The position numbers and the translations under genes are program-made. 45,848 nt of DNA from Gammaproteobacteria bacterium (lineage in GTDB: Bacteria; Pseudomonadota; Gammaproteobacteria; UBA6429). The DNA is taken from the NCBI GenBank assembly GCA_003232015.1, contig QIKU01000073.1, positions 1-45,848 of the forward strand. Direction: 5' to 3'. The notes under the pieces are model-generated. The model was not told the origin of the DNA, did not search any database, and saw only the letters and a list, made by a program, of their open reading frames with translations. Of the stretch, positions 29,168 through 37,132 are shown piece after piece (position 1 is the stretch's first letter; each line of letters opens with the position of its first letter).

Positions 29168-29440
29168 ATGCCCTTTAGCGCCATTAATAATTACTATGAA
29201 CAACTTGTTTTCAGGCATATTCTGGAAACGGTGCCGGCACCATTAGACGATAATTTTCTAGATGACGTTGCCTGTGTTGCGCTGAATCACTTGCCTGCAA
29301 AATATGTTCGCCATGAAGTCGATATGGCCTTTTATATGACCAGTGAAGAACGCAACAAAATTGAAAGCCGTATTACCATTGCAGTAAAAAATGCAATCGA
29401 CTATGTCAGCCAGCACCGTACTGACCGACCTAAACAATAG
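29168..29440 (+). CDS. ComFB-like late competence domain protein
   Basis: A 90-residue protein matching the ComFB family in INNYYEQLVFRHIL and DVACVALNHLPAKYVRHEVD. The four-cysteine zinc site found in some ComFB proteins is absent. ComFB proteins from other bacteria have been reported to bind cyclic dinucleotides; whether this one does cannot be told from sequence. AGGA lies 7 bases before the ATG. It sits between the HEXXH gene and apaG on the same strand. Confidence 0.78.
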   Translation: MPFSAINNYYEQLVFRHILETVPAPLDDNFLDDVACVALNHLPAKYVRHEVDMAFYMTSEERNKIESRITIAVKNAIDYVSQHRTDRPKQ

Positions 29441-29470
29441 CACTAAAATAAAAATACAAACGAGAAAAAT

Positions 29471-29857
29471 ATGCCCATTAATAACGAAATATATAACACT
29501 CAGGTTAATGTTGAAACAAAATACGTCGAAGAGCAATCCGACCCAACCGTAAACCGCTATGTTTTTTCCTATACCATTACTATACGCAATGAAGGCCAGC
29601 TACCCGCAAAGCTACTTGCACGCCACTGGGTTATCACCGATGCAGAAGGCAAAGTACAGGAAGTGCAGGGCGATGGTGTTGTCGGTGAACAACCGCACCT
29701 TAAACCCGGTGATGGCTTCCGTTATACCAGCGGTGCTATTTTAGAAACCCCGGTCGGCAGCATGCAAGGCACTTACCAGATGATTGCCGATGACGGTGTT
29801 GAATTTATTGCTGATATTCATCCCTTTACTTTATCAATGCCTAATACGATTCACTGA
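29471..29857 (+). CDS. apaG: ApaG (CorD-like) protein
   Basis: The 128-residue ApaG has the fibronectin-III-like fold signatures YTITIRNEGQLPAKLLARHWVI and GEQPHLKPGDGFRYTSGA, and ends in the usual IHPFTL-MP segment. Its role is not fully defined; it is associated with apaH, and homologues occur in eukaryotic F-box proteins. Here apaG is separated from apaH by a GlcG/HbpS-like gene. GAGAAA lies just before the ATG. Confidence 0.93.
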   Translation: MPINNEIYNTQVNVETKYVEEQSDPTVNRYVFSYTITIRNEGQLPAKLLARHWVITDAEGKVQEVQGDGVVGEQPHLKPGDGFRYTSGAILETPVGSMQGTYQMIADDGVEFIADIHPFTLSMPNTIH

Positions 29858-29994
29858 CACCCTTCATTGCCAGACCGCATAAACCTCTATTTGTGTTATT
29901 GCACCACAAATGTGCATTGATACTCGAATTCTTTTCTGCTTATAATAAAATCCGATATCACTCTTTTTTTCACTAATAGAAAAAGGAACCCCCC

Positions 29995-30504
29995 ATGCAG
30001 ACTCATTTCAAATACCTTATCAGTACTATAATCTTGTTCGCATTGCCCTACTCCGCTATTTCGGCTGACGAAAGCATGACCCTGTCCGTTAAACGCATGA
30101 AAATGGAACCCGCCTTACGCATTGCGCAAGCGGCCATAGAACAATGCCGTAAAGAAGGCGTGCAAATTGCCGTTACCGTTGTTGATCGCAGTGGCCATCC
30201 TCAAGTCATACTACGCGACGTACTGGCAATGGACATTACTTTAGAAATTAGCAAGCAAAAAGCCCATACCGCCATGGCCTTTAATACCCCACTGTCCCAG
30301 CTTGAAGACCGTTTTACCAAACCCTTTCAGGTCGCCAAACTCGATGGCTTGATTATCAGCGCCGGTGGCATCCCGATTAATATTGGTGGCTCAATACTCG
30401 GCGGTATTGGTGTAAGCGGCGCACCATCGGGAATAACCGATGAAAAATGCGCCACAGCAGGGCTCGATGCAGTACGAGACGATATTGAAATGGAAGGCAT
30501 GTAA
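29995..30504 (+). CDS. Secreted GlcG/HbpS (DUF336) family protein
   Basis: A 169-residue protein with a signal peptide (about 1-23, cleavage near ISA/DES) and a complete GlcG/HbpS domain: VQIAVTVVDRSGHPQVILR, KAHTAMAF and a glycine-rich ISAGGIPI-GGSILGGIGVSGA segment. Members bind haem or small metabolites, or serve as adaptors of sensor kinases. A strong AAGGAAC site lies before the ATG. Located between apaG and apaH, an unusual place for it. The ligand is unknown. Confidence 0.85.
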   Translation: MQTHFKYLISTIILFALPYSAISADESMTLSVKRMKMEPALRIAQAAIEQCRKEGVQIAVTVVDRSGHPQVILRDVLAMDITLEISKQKAHTAMAFNTPLSQLEDRFTKPFQVAKLDGLIISAGGIPINIGGSILGGIGVSGAPSGITDEKCATAGLDAVRDDIEMEGM

Positions 30505-30519
30505 TCCTGCTTTCAATAC

Positions 30520-30597
30520 GCAGCCGGATGCAGCGCAGCAAAATCTGGGAAGATTGAATACTGCTTCCCGGATTACATTTTATTCCATCCAGGCTAC
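30520..30597 (+). repeat. Palindromic interspersed element (GTAGCC family), copy 2
   Basis: A 78-base copy with a slightly degenerate left end (CAGCCGGATGCAGCG) and an intact right end CATCCAGGCTAC. The central CCCGGATTACATTTTATTC matches the copy at 31568-31645 at almost every base. It lies between the GlcG-like gene and apaH. Confidence 0.75.
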
Positions 30598-30656
30598 TTG
30601 CTCGTTTGCCATTTGAGTGCAAATAATAGCCTTTTAAATAGATTAACAACAAAGCT

Positions 30657-31529
30657 ATGGCAATATACGCAATTGGTGATATTCAGGGCTGCTATGAAGA
30701 CTTAAGCCTGCTTCTTGAACACGTTAACTTTAACCCGCAAAAAGATAAACTCTGGTTTGTCGGCGATTTAGTTAACCGTGGCCCCGACTCATTAAGTACT
30801 TTGCGTTTTGTAAAAGAACTGCAAACTGCAGGTACAGCACAAACTGTATTAGGTAACCACGACCTGCATCTGCTCGCTGTTTATCACAACCTGAAGAAAA
30901 ACAAAGATCCCGCCATCGACAAACTACTCAAAGCCCCTGATTGTGATGAACTTATTCACTGGCTGCGCAAACAACCCTTGCTTATTCACGATCAGCATAG
31001 CGGCTTTACCCTTGTACATGCCGGCATTTATCCACACTGGAGTCTGGCGCAAGCCAAAGCGTATGCCAACGAGCTGGAAACGGTATTACGGGGTGACCAT
31101 TACCTTGATTTTCTAAACCATATGTATGGCAACCAGCCAAGTAACTGGTCAGAGGGTTTAACCAGCTGGGACAGACTGCGTTTTATTTGCAACAGTTTCT
31201 CACGAATGCGCTACTGCCAGCCAACGGGAGAGCTTGACTTTGAATACAACGGCGCACCCGGCTCACAGGAAAACAATTTAATTCCCTGGTTTGATATAGC
31301 CGAGCGCCCGTGCATAACTGAAAAAATTGTTTTCGGGCACTGGTCAACACTGGGTTATTTTAAAGAAAAAAACAACCTGAAATTACCCGCCGGTATTTAT
31401 GCAACCGATACCGGTTGCGTATGGGGTGGAAAATTAAGTGCTTTAAAAATTGAAGGTGCAGGTAAAAAGCAACAGATTGAAATGCTGTCTATCGACTGTC
31501 CACAGCGAGCAACACCGTACAATAAATAA
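30657..31529 (+). CDS. apaH: Symmetrical bis(5'-nucleosyl)-tetraphosphatase
   Basis: A 290-residue metallophosphatase with the expected metal-site motifs GDIQGCYEDL, GDLVNRGPDS, GNHDLHLL and HAGIYPHW. It hydrolyses Ap4A to two ADP and also removes Np4 caps from RNA in E. coli. It is flanked by two copies of the same palindromic element, at 30520-30597 and 31568-31645. Length is typical. Confidence 0.96.
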   Translation: MAIYAIGDIQGCYEDLSLLLEHVNFNPQKDKLWFVGDLVNRGPDSLSTLRFVKELQTAGTAQTVLGNHDLHLLAVYHNLKKNKDPAIDKLLKAPDCDELIHWLRKQPLLIHDQHSGFTLVHAGIYPHWSLAQAKAYANELETVLRGDHYLDFLNHMYGNQPSNWSEGLTSWDRLRFICNSFSRMRYCQPTGELDFEYNGAPGSQENNLIPWFDIAERPCITEKIVFGHWSTLGYFKEKNNLKLPAGIYATDTGCVWGGKLSALKIEGAGKKQQIEMLSIDCPQRATPYNK

Positions 31530-31567
31530 TTGCATTTCTGATGGGCTTATCATTACGACCTTAGTAC

Positions 31568-31645
31568 GTAGCCCGGATGCAGCGAAGCGAAATCCGGGAG
31601 AGTTGATACTACTTCCCGGATTGCATTTTATTCCATCCGGGCTAC
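31568..31645 (+). repeat. Palindromic interspersed element (GTAGCC family), copy 3
   Basis: The best preserved copy: a perfect 12-bp inverted repeat (GTAGCCCGGATG and CATCCGGGCTAC) bounds 78 bases with the internal AGCGAAGCGAAATCCGGG. It follows apaH and lies before a convergent small gene, so it may also serve as a transcript-end hairpin. Confidence 0.8.
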
Positions 31646-31682
31646 TTGCTTTGTGAAAATATATTTCATTTTCTAAAAAATT

Positions 31683-32117
31683 TTACGGGCAAACGCCTGA
31701 AGAGTATATTAACTCTTTTTTTCTCCAACAACTCATCGTTCTTTTAATTGACATCACTTCCCATGTTCCATTATTATTTTTTTTGAGTTCTAAATGATGA
31801 ATATCTCCATGCACTGAATCATCAAGAAAACCATCCCGGCTAAGATTAATACTTATATTTTCAGGTAATTCAATTGTGTCGGCACTGTATTTATATGAAG
31901 TTGTTTTCAAACCAGATAATTCAAAAAGATGAAAAATATAAAGCTCCGGCTTTACCGCCCACTTCAAGTCATTCTTGTACGCTTTCTGTATTTTCTCATT
32001 CAGAATATTTGCATTGATAGTTCCCCATGATTTAATAGCCCCCGGCGATTCATTTGGATTAGCATGACAAGATGTCGACACAAAAAATAAAAATATATAT
32101 AAAAGGACTGGTTTCAT
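31683..32117 (-). CDS. Small secreted protein of unknown function
   Basis: The start at 32117 is preferred (AAGGAG 7 bases upstream); an in-frame ATG at 32135 adds six residues. The 144-residue product has a signal peptide ending near STSCHA/NPNE. The SCHAN context could be a weak lipobox but is more likely an ordinary cleavage site. Mature features are IELPENISINLSRDGF, HHLELKKNNNGTWEVMSI and two further cysteines (near MSCW and GVCP) that may form a disulphide. I do not recognise the family. Confidence 0.65.
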   Translation of the reverse strand: MKPVLLYIFLFFVSTSCHANPNESPGAIKSWGTINANILNEKIQKAYKNDLKWAVKPELYIFHLFELSGLKTTSYKYSADTIELPENISINLSRDGFLDDSVHGDIHHLELKKNNNGTWEVMSIKRTMSCWRKKELIYSSGVCP

Positions 32118-32169
32118 AATAGAACTCCTTGTCAAATAACTTCTATTCTAGGTTAAAAGCTACTTTCTG

Positions 32170-32191
32170 ATCAATTATATATCGTCAACGG
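32170..32191. repeat. Dispersed 22-base repeat, second copy
   Basis: Matches 11033-11054 at 21 of 22 positions. It is followed by an imperfect hairpin pairing CGTCAACGG with CCGCTGACG (32183-32210). It sits in the short space between two minus-strand genes. Confidence 0.55.
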
Positions 32192-32250
32192 GATATGCAC
32201 TCCGCTGACGACCAAAGGGGTGAGCTCGTATGCGTTGTGGTTAAACCATT

Positions 32251-33210
32251 CTAATTTACAGGGTAGCCTTTACTATTCCACTCCGTCATACCCTGCTTAA
32301 CAACATGCACATCGGCAAAACCATTCTTTGCTAACACCAAAGCGGCCTTAGCTGATCGCCGGTCAGTGCGACAGATGATGACCACTGTTTTTTCAATATA
32401 ATCAGCCAACTCATTATTACGTTTGTGTAATTCTTCAAGCGGTATAAGAACCGAACCGGCAATATGCCCTTGCTCGCCGTTATAATCTTCTGCGCTGCGG
32501 ACATCGAGTATTAAAAAATCATCCTTTGCGTCCAGTTTTTGTTTAACATCTTCTACGCTAATCATCGGCTTTGCTCGTAGCTTAGCAATTAAGCTCGGTA
32601 AAAAACCCACTACTGCCAGTAAGGCAATGCCAAGCATAGCTTTTTGAATAATCGCTTCGTCACCGGCAACTGCTTCGCGCCCGACGTAGCCGAGGTAGGT
32701 ATAGGCAATGGCGCCGGGTAACATAAAGATATAGGTTGCTAAAGAATAATGGCTAAGTTTGATTTTAGTTAAACCTAATGCATAGTTTAAAAGATTAAAG
32801 GGGAATAGCGGAACCAGGCGCACAAAAGCAACAAACTTCCAACCCTCGCCTTCAACACCTTGTTTCAATGCTTTTAAACGGCCACCGGTTTTTTTCTCAA
32901 CCCAGTCATGCGCTAAATAGCGCGCGGCAATAAATGAAATAATCGCACCGATGGTGGCTGCGGTTAAATTATAAAATGTGCCGAGTACCGGGCCAAATAA
33001 CGCACCACCGGCTAAGGTCAACACTGAACCGGGTAAAAAGAAAACTGTACCAATAATATAAATCAACATAAAAACAATGGGCCCGGCGGCACCAAAATCT
33101 TTTACCCAACTTTCAAGTGCTTCTGCGTTTATCTGGTCACGATACATAATGGCAATAGCAATGCCCACCACTAATAGTGCAGCAAGCGAATAATGTAGTA
33201 TCTTTTTCAT
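32251..33210 (-). CDS. VTT/TVP38 (DedA-like) membrane protein with C-terminal rhodanese domain
   Basis: The 319-residue protein has an N-terminal anchor helix (7-23), a VTT (SNARE-associated) domain with several membrane segments including GTVFFLPGSVLTLAGGALFG and RLVPLFPFNLLNYALGLT, and a cytoplasmic rhodanese domain (about 215-319) with active-site C280 in CRTDRRS. VTT proteins are implicated in lipid movement across membranes; rhodaneses carry sulfur as a persulfide. It lies downstream of the hydroxylase-like gene on the same strand, divergent from an ArsR-rhodanese regulator, so sulfur control of a membrane process is possible. Function is inferred. Confidence 0.85.
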   Translation of the reverse strand: MKKILHYSLAALLVVGIAIAIMYRDQINAEALESWVKDFGAAGPIVFMLIYIIGTVFFLPGSVLTLAGGALFGPVLGTFYNLTAATIGAIISFIAARYLAHDWVEKKTGGRLKALKQGVEGEGWKFVAFVRLVPLFPFNLLNYALGLTKIKLSHYSLATYIFMLPGAIAYTYLGYVGREAVAGDEAIIQKAMLGIALLAVVGFLPSLIAKLRAKPMISVEDVKQKLDAKDDFLILDVRSAEDYNGEQGHIAGSVLIPLEELHKRNNELADYIEKTVVIICRTDRRSAKAALVLAKNGFADVHVVKQGMTEWNSKGYPVN

Positions 33211-33264
33211 TGCGTTACTTTTTACCTTGTTGATTCAGTTACCTTAATAAAGGCAATAATATTA

Positions 33265-33291
33265 ATAAAAACCTCTCCCAACTGAGAGAGG
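33265..33291 (-). terminator. Rho-independent terminator downstream of the hydroxylase gene
   Basis: On the minus strand CCTCTCTC and GGGAGAGG pair over 8 bp (one wobble pair) around an AGTT loop, followed by TTTTTATT. It lies between the hydroxylase-like gene and the VTT-rhodanese gene, so read-through may be partial. Confidence 0.75.
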
Positions 33292-33338
33292 CAAAACCAC
33301 GGAGGAGAGTGATTTATTTAAACTGTATTTCTCTTATT

Positions 33339-33392
33339 TATATTACTTTGGTTTATATTTACTTTGGTTCATCTTTACTTTGATTCATCTTT
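33339..33392. repeat. 16-base tandem repeat at the 3' end of the hydroxylase gene
   Basis: ACTTTGGTT or ACTTTGATT recurs at exactly 16-base steps (33345, 33361, 33377) with TTCATC and TTTA spacers. The innermost copy contains the stop codon of the minus-strand gene, so the other copies repeat the stop region downstream. Confidence 0.7.
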
Positions 33393-34244
33393 GTCGGCAT
33401 CCCAGCTACGACGATTGATGGTATAGCCACTCATGCGGCCTTTAAAAGGTAGAATGAGCATGCCTGGTATCCATGAAACCAGTTTGGGATCTTTAAATTT
33501 GTGAATGCCGATAGTCATCTCTGTATGACCGGCACGTGGTTGATCGCGGTAGGTGCCAAACATGCGATCCCACCACGGTAAGCTAAACCCAAAGTTACTA
33601 TTTGTTTCGTCGTCTTCAACTGAATGATGCACTCGGTGCATATCCGGTGTTACCAGTACCAGGCGTAAAACACGGTCAATACTTTTTGGCAGACGAATAT
33701 TGCCGTGGTTAAACATTGCGGTTGCATTTAGAATGACTTCAAAAATAATCACCGCAAATACCGGCGGGCCAAGCAATACAATCGTGGCAAACTTTATACC
33801 CATTGAAAGTAGAATTTCCAGCGTGTGGAAACGCGCACCGGTTGTTACATCAAAATCAAGGTCGGCATGATGCACCCGATGCAAGCGCCATAAAATTGGG
33901 ATAGCATGCACCATCACATGCTGCACATAAATGACAAAGTCCATAATCACAATGGATAAAATCGCCGCCAGGCCAACCGAAATTTCAATATTATTAAACA
34001 AACCCCAGCTTCTTTCCTGCGCAATAACCGCAACGCCAATGGCAGCCATCGGAAAGACCAACCGAACAATAAAACTATTAAAGAAGACCAGGCCTAAATT
34101 ATTGACCCAGCGTACCGTTTTTGACACAGTGAGCGCCCGCCGCGGTGCAGCAAGCTCCCATAAACCGATCAATATCAACATGCCAAAAAAGAAGCCCATC
34201 CGGATTTCTTTCTCATAATTCATTACAAACTCGTTAATACTCAT
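33375..34244 (-). CDS. Sterol desaturase / fatty acid hydroxylase family membrane protein
   Basis: The start at 34244 has GAGG five bases upstream; a longer in-frame start is at 34268. The 289-residue protein has four or so membrane helices and the histidine clusters of the di-iron hydroxylases: VQHVMVHAIP, WRLHRVHHADLDFD, a FNHGN and DMHRVHHSV. These bind two irons that insert oxygen into lipids. The substrate cannot be told. It ends in tandem 16-base repeats and a terminator. It is divergent from the ArsR-rhodanese regulator, 110 bases away, which probably controls it. Confidence 0.85.
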   Translation of the reverse strand: MSINEFVMNYEKEIRMGFFFGMLILIGLWELAAPRRALTVSKTVRWVNNLGLVFFNSFIVRLVFPMAAIGVAVIAQERSWGLFNNIEISVGLAAILSIVIMDFVIYVQHVMVHAIPILWRLHRVHHADLDFDVTTGARFHTLEILLSMGIKFATIVLLGPPVFAVIIFEVILNATAMFNHGNIRLPKSIDRVLRLVLVTPDMHRVHHSVEDDETNSNFGFSLPWWDRMFGTYRDQPRAGHTEMTIGIHKFKDPKLVSWIPGMLILPFKGRMSGYTINRRSWDADKDESK

Positions 34245-34270
34245 GTCTACCTCGGTTTTACTTGTCAATT

Positions 34271-34331
34271 AGTATAGGACAGCTATACTCTAAAATAAGA
34301 TTAGCCATATATTCAATTAATTACTTGAATA
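34271..34331. promoter_or_regulatory. Two inverted repeats, candidate ArsR-family operators
   Basis: Between the divergent starts are two perfect 7-bp inverted repeats: AGTATAG-N5-CTATACT (34271-34289) and TATTCAA-N8-TTGAATA (34310-34331). Dyads of this size are typical of winged-helix ArsR dimers. Which one is the operator, and for which promoter, is not known. Confidence 0.6.
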
Positions 34332-34354
34332 CAATAATAGCGGAAATAAGGAAA

Positions 34355-35011
34355 ATGTCAACCAACTTCAAGCATGAGCTGTTTAGCCAGTTTGCCCGTA
34401 TCGGCAAAGCCTTAAGCCATGCTAACCGACTGGAATTACTCGAGTTTATTGCACAGGGTGAGCGTAACGTAGACGAACTGGCCACGGTATCCGGCCTGAC
34501 TGTCGCTAATACGTCACAACATTTGCAGCATTTGCGCCAGGCCGGGCTGGTGACAAGCCATAAAGAAGGCTTAAAAGTGTATTACCAGCTAAGTGGTGAT
34601 GACGTAATCACCCTGCTCGATACCGTTCGAGGAGTTGCTGAGCGACATATCGCCGAAGTTGACAAGCTAGTGAATACTTACTTAACTGTCAAAGACAACC
34701 TGGAACCGATACCGCGCAAGGAATTACTCAAGCGCGCCAAACAAGGGCTGGTGACCGTGTTGGACGTTCGCCCAGCCGAAGAATATGCGGCTGGCCATGT
34801 GCCGGGGGCAGTCAATGTGCCGTTGAAAGAGCTGGAAAATTATCTAAAACAACTTGATACACAACAGGAAATCGTAGCCTATTGCCGCGGCCCGCACTGT
34901 ATTCTGGCTTTTGATGCTGTGGCCAAATTAAGAGACAAGGGGCTGAAAGCAAGACGCCTGGAAGATGGCTTTCCTGAATGGAAGTTGGCAGGGCTGCCTG
35001 TTGAATCCTGA
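34355..35011 (+). CDS. ArsR-family regulator fused to a rhodanese domain
   Basis: The ATG at 34355 is preferred (a nearby AAGGA, though close); an in-frame upstream start at 34262 would run over the divergent promoter. The 218-residue protein has a winged-helix ArsR domain (about 8-105; NRLELLEFIAQGERNVDELA and a recognition helix near VANTSQHLQHLR) and a C-terminal rhodanese domain (about 120-218) with C177-RGPH-C182. The DNA-binding half has no cysteine, so sensing is likely by persulfide, oxidant or metal at the rhodanese cysteines. It is divergent from the hydroxylase-like gene and probably regulates it and the VTT-rhodanese gene. Confidence 0.9.
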   Translation: MSTNFKHELFSQFARIGKALSHANRLELLEFIAQGERNVDELATVSGLTVANTSQHLQHLRQAGLVTSHKEGLKVYYQLSGDDVITLLDTVRGVAERHIAEVDKLVNTYLTVKDNLEPIPRKELLKRAKQGLVTVLDVRPAEEYAAGHVPGAVNVPLKELENYLKQLDTQQEIVAYCRGPHCILAFDAVAKLRDKGLKARRLEDGFPEWKLAGLPVES

Positions 35012-35054
35012 TTACGCAGAATCGTATTATTCGTAAGTGGGTACTTGCTGTTTA

Positions 35055-36173
35055 TTACTTAACCCATGCGCGAAGTGCCAATTCTGCCTGTAATTGAGTA
35101 AGTGCGGGTTTTGAGGTGCTGTCATAGCGGTTTAATCCCAGGGTCCAGAGATAAGACTTAAATTCCGCCTCATTGGTTTGCCCCGACATACCATAATCAA
35201 TAACCCACTGGTCAACCGTCTCCTCCGAAACATCATATTGCCATGTGAAATCTATCAGTGAAATACGTGTGCGGTGTGTATCCCATGCATTAAACACGGC
35301 CGTAATAAACTCGGCCTGCAATGCATTACTGCTTTTATTTGTAGTACCTGACGGATAGCCGCACTCTTGCAATATAATATCTTTACCCGTAATTGTGTCC
35401 ACCATTAATGCAAAGTCTATTGCGACTTGAGAGACCGGCTGCACGGTAAAATCAGACTTTAACGGATAATATGTGAGTGCTGCACTGTCCAGGTTGGGTA
35501 AAAAGTTCAAGTATTCCGCACGTTTATTCGTGTCCACCAACCCACCAAACTGGATAATGCTACTGACAGTAACCGACGAGCCCCAAAGGCTTTTTATTTT
35601 AGTCTTCGCTGCATTAAAAAAGGTTGTCCATTGCGCCCATCGGCTAGCATCGCTGCCTAAGTACGAATCAATTTCATTGCCAACATGAATCCATTTTAGT
35701 TTTCCACTGGCGTTCAGTGTTGTTAGTTGTCCATGCAGGTTAGTCAAAAAATCTTCAAATGCGTTGATAACGGCTGCATCATCATAAGGCTTGCCTAACA
35801 ACTCGGCAGGCATACTTTGCCCGGGGGTATCTAATGGCCGAAGAACCAACGTAAGATCGGCAGATTGAACAGGGTAGTAAACATCAATAATATCTGCCAG
35901 AGTATTGTCGTAATTTCCCAGAGTGGGCTCTAATATCGACCAGTCGAGTGATACACTCACTTCACGCACACCCATCGCAATGGCTTTATCATAAGCCTCA
36001 GCATAAGTCACAGAAGGAACAGACTTAACATCCATTCCCAGAATGCGTGTACCTTGTGATGGTGGCGCTGGCAGTGGTGTCGAATTATCACCACCCGTAT
36101 CAGGATCAGAACCACCGCCACAACTTATGACTAAAAATAACAGTAGCGTTAAAACCAACCCTTTCGGCAACAT
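35055..36173 (-). CDS. Glycoside-hydrolase-like (TIM-barrel) lipoprotein
   Basis: The start at 36173 is chosen because GGGAG lies eight bases upstream; a longer in-frame start is at 36236. The 372-residue product has a lipobox-type signal ending in LVIS-C18-GGG, then a linker rich in Pro/Ser/Asp, then a domain resembling clan A glycosidases: E167 in HVGNEIDS as likely acid/base and E270 in ILQECGYPSG as likely nucleophile. It would act on polysaccharide at the cell surface or periplasm. The exact glycosidase family is not identified and loss of activity cannot be excluded. Confidence 0.75.
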   Translation of the reverse strand: MLPKGLVLTLLLFLVISCGGGSDPDTGGDNSTPLPAPPSQGTRILGMDVKSVPSVTYAEAYDKAIAMGVREVSVSLDWSILEPTLGNYDNTLADIIDVYYPVQSADLTLVLRPLDTPGQSMPAELLGKPYDDAAVINAFEDFLTNLHGQLTTLNASGKLKWIHVGNEIDSYLGSDASRWAQWTTFFNAAKTKIKSLWGSSVTVSSIIQFGGLVDTNKRAEYLNFLPNLDSAALTYYPLKSDFTVQPVSQVAIDFALMVDTITGKDIILQECGYPSGTTNKSSNALQAEFITAVFNAWDTHRTRISLIDFTWQYDVSEETVDQWVIDYGMSGQTNEAEFKSYLWTLGLNRYDSTSKPALTQLQAELALRAWVK

Positions 36174-36353
36174 GATTAAAACTCCCACAAAGCTCAAAAT
36201 AATACAGCGGCAAAATAGCTTTATACCTAAATACACCCCCGACAGATTAATACTAGGTTAAATTAACGACCATTAACAATAAAAACTCGCCACAAAAATT
36301 AGCTTAATGGGGTAACTGTGATCTCGAGCACGTTTGCCCTGCTAATCAATGAT

Positions 36354-36977
36354 TTAATGATGTTCTTGTATACCCACAAGTTTCTGTGCTCGCAACACAA
36401 CAAACGAACCATCACCCTGTCCGGTTTTAACATCTTCCGGCAAAAGGGCGCGTTCAATCTCAAAATGCTTAAAACCAACCTTTTCTAATTCTTCCTGTAT
36501 TTCGCCAACAGAATAAAAAGTCGCATCCTGATAAAACTTGCTTTTATTTTTTGCGTATTTTTTTCCAGCGTCGCTGGTTTTATCTATAAGCGCAATAATA
36601 ACGCTGCCATTGTCTTTTAATATACGATGCAGCTCTTTAAACGCCATATCAAGTGAGTCCAGAAAACACACGGCAGTAACAAGCAATGCGTAGTCATAGC
36701 TATTGTTATTAACCGGCAATGACTCGGCTGAACCATTGATAACATGCACACCGCGCTGTATTGCTATTTCCCGCATCGCGGCAGAGGGTTCAACGCCTAA
36801 AGAAATAGCCAGTGCTTGCGTGAACCGACCGGTTCCCGCGCCAATTTCAATACCACAACCTGTTTCAGGTAATAGCTTCCTGATGGCATTTAGTTCTAAA
36901 GTGAACTCAGGTTTATGTTTATTAAACCAGCGGTCGTATTCAACAGCATATTGTTCAAAAATTTGTGATTTGCTCAT
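36354..36977 (-). CDS. Class I SAM-dependent methyltransferase
   Basis: A 207-residue protein with the AdoMet motif I GCGIEIGAGTGRFTQAL, followed by GVEPSAAMREIA and the motif IV-like YDYALLVTAVCFLDS. The fold is a small-molecule or lipid methyltransferase of the UbiE/Methyltransf_11 type; the substrate is unknown. It lies between the glycosidase-like lipoprotein and a nitroreductase without obvious operon links. Confidence 0.85.
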   Translation of the reverse strand: MSKSQIFEQYAVEYDRWFNKHKPEFTLELNAIRKLLPETGCGIEIGAGTGRFTQALAISLGVEPSAAMREIAIQRGVHVINGSAESLPVNNNSYDYALLVTAVCFLDSLDMAFKELHRILKDNGSVIIALIDKTSDAGKKYAKNKSKFYQDATFYSVGEIQEELEKVGFKHFEIERALLPEDVKTGQGDGSFVVLRAQKLVGIQEHH

Positions 36978-37132
36978 CTCTGTTTCTTAATATAAAAGGG
37001 AACCCGGACTTTACACCTAATCAGGCTCGTTGAGCGGGGAAATAGCAGAATAATGCCTTGCTCAACAATTCAAAGCGGCGCTCACTTTGTGTTTGCAAAA
37101 CTGCACCACTTTGAGTTGTGTTAAGCATGCTA

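Noticed and set aside
36978..37132. TTGAGC...GCTCAA inverted repeat in the gap before the nitroreductase
   Set aside because: Six-base arms about 24 bases apart with no T-run; could be chance.
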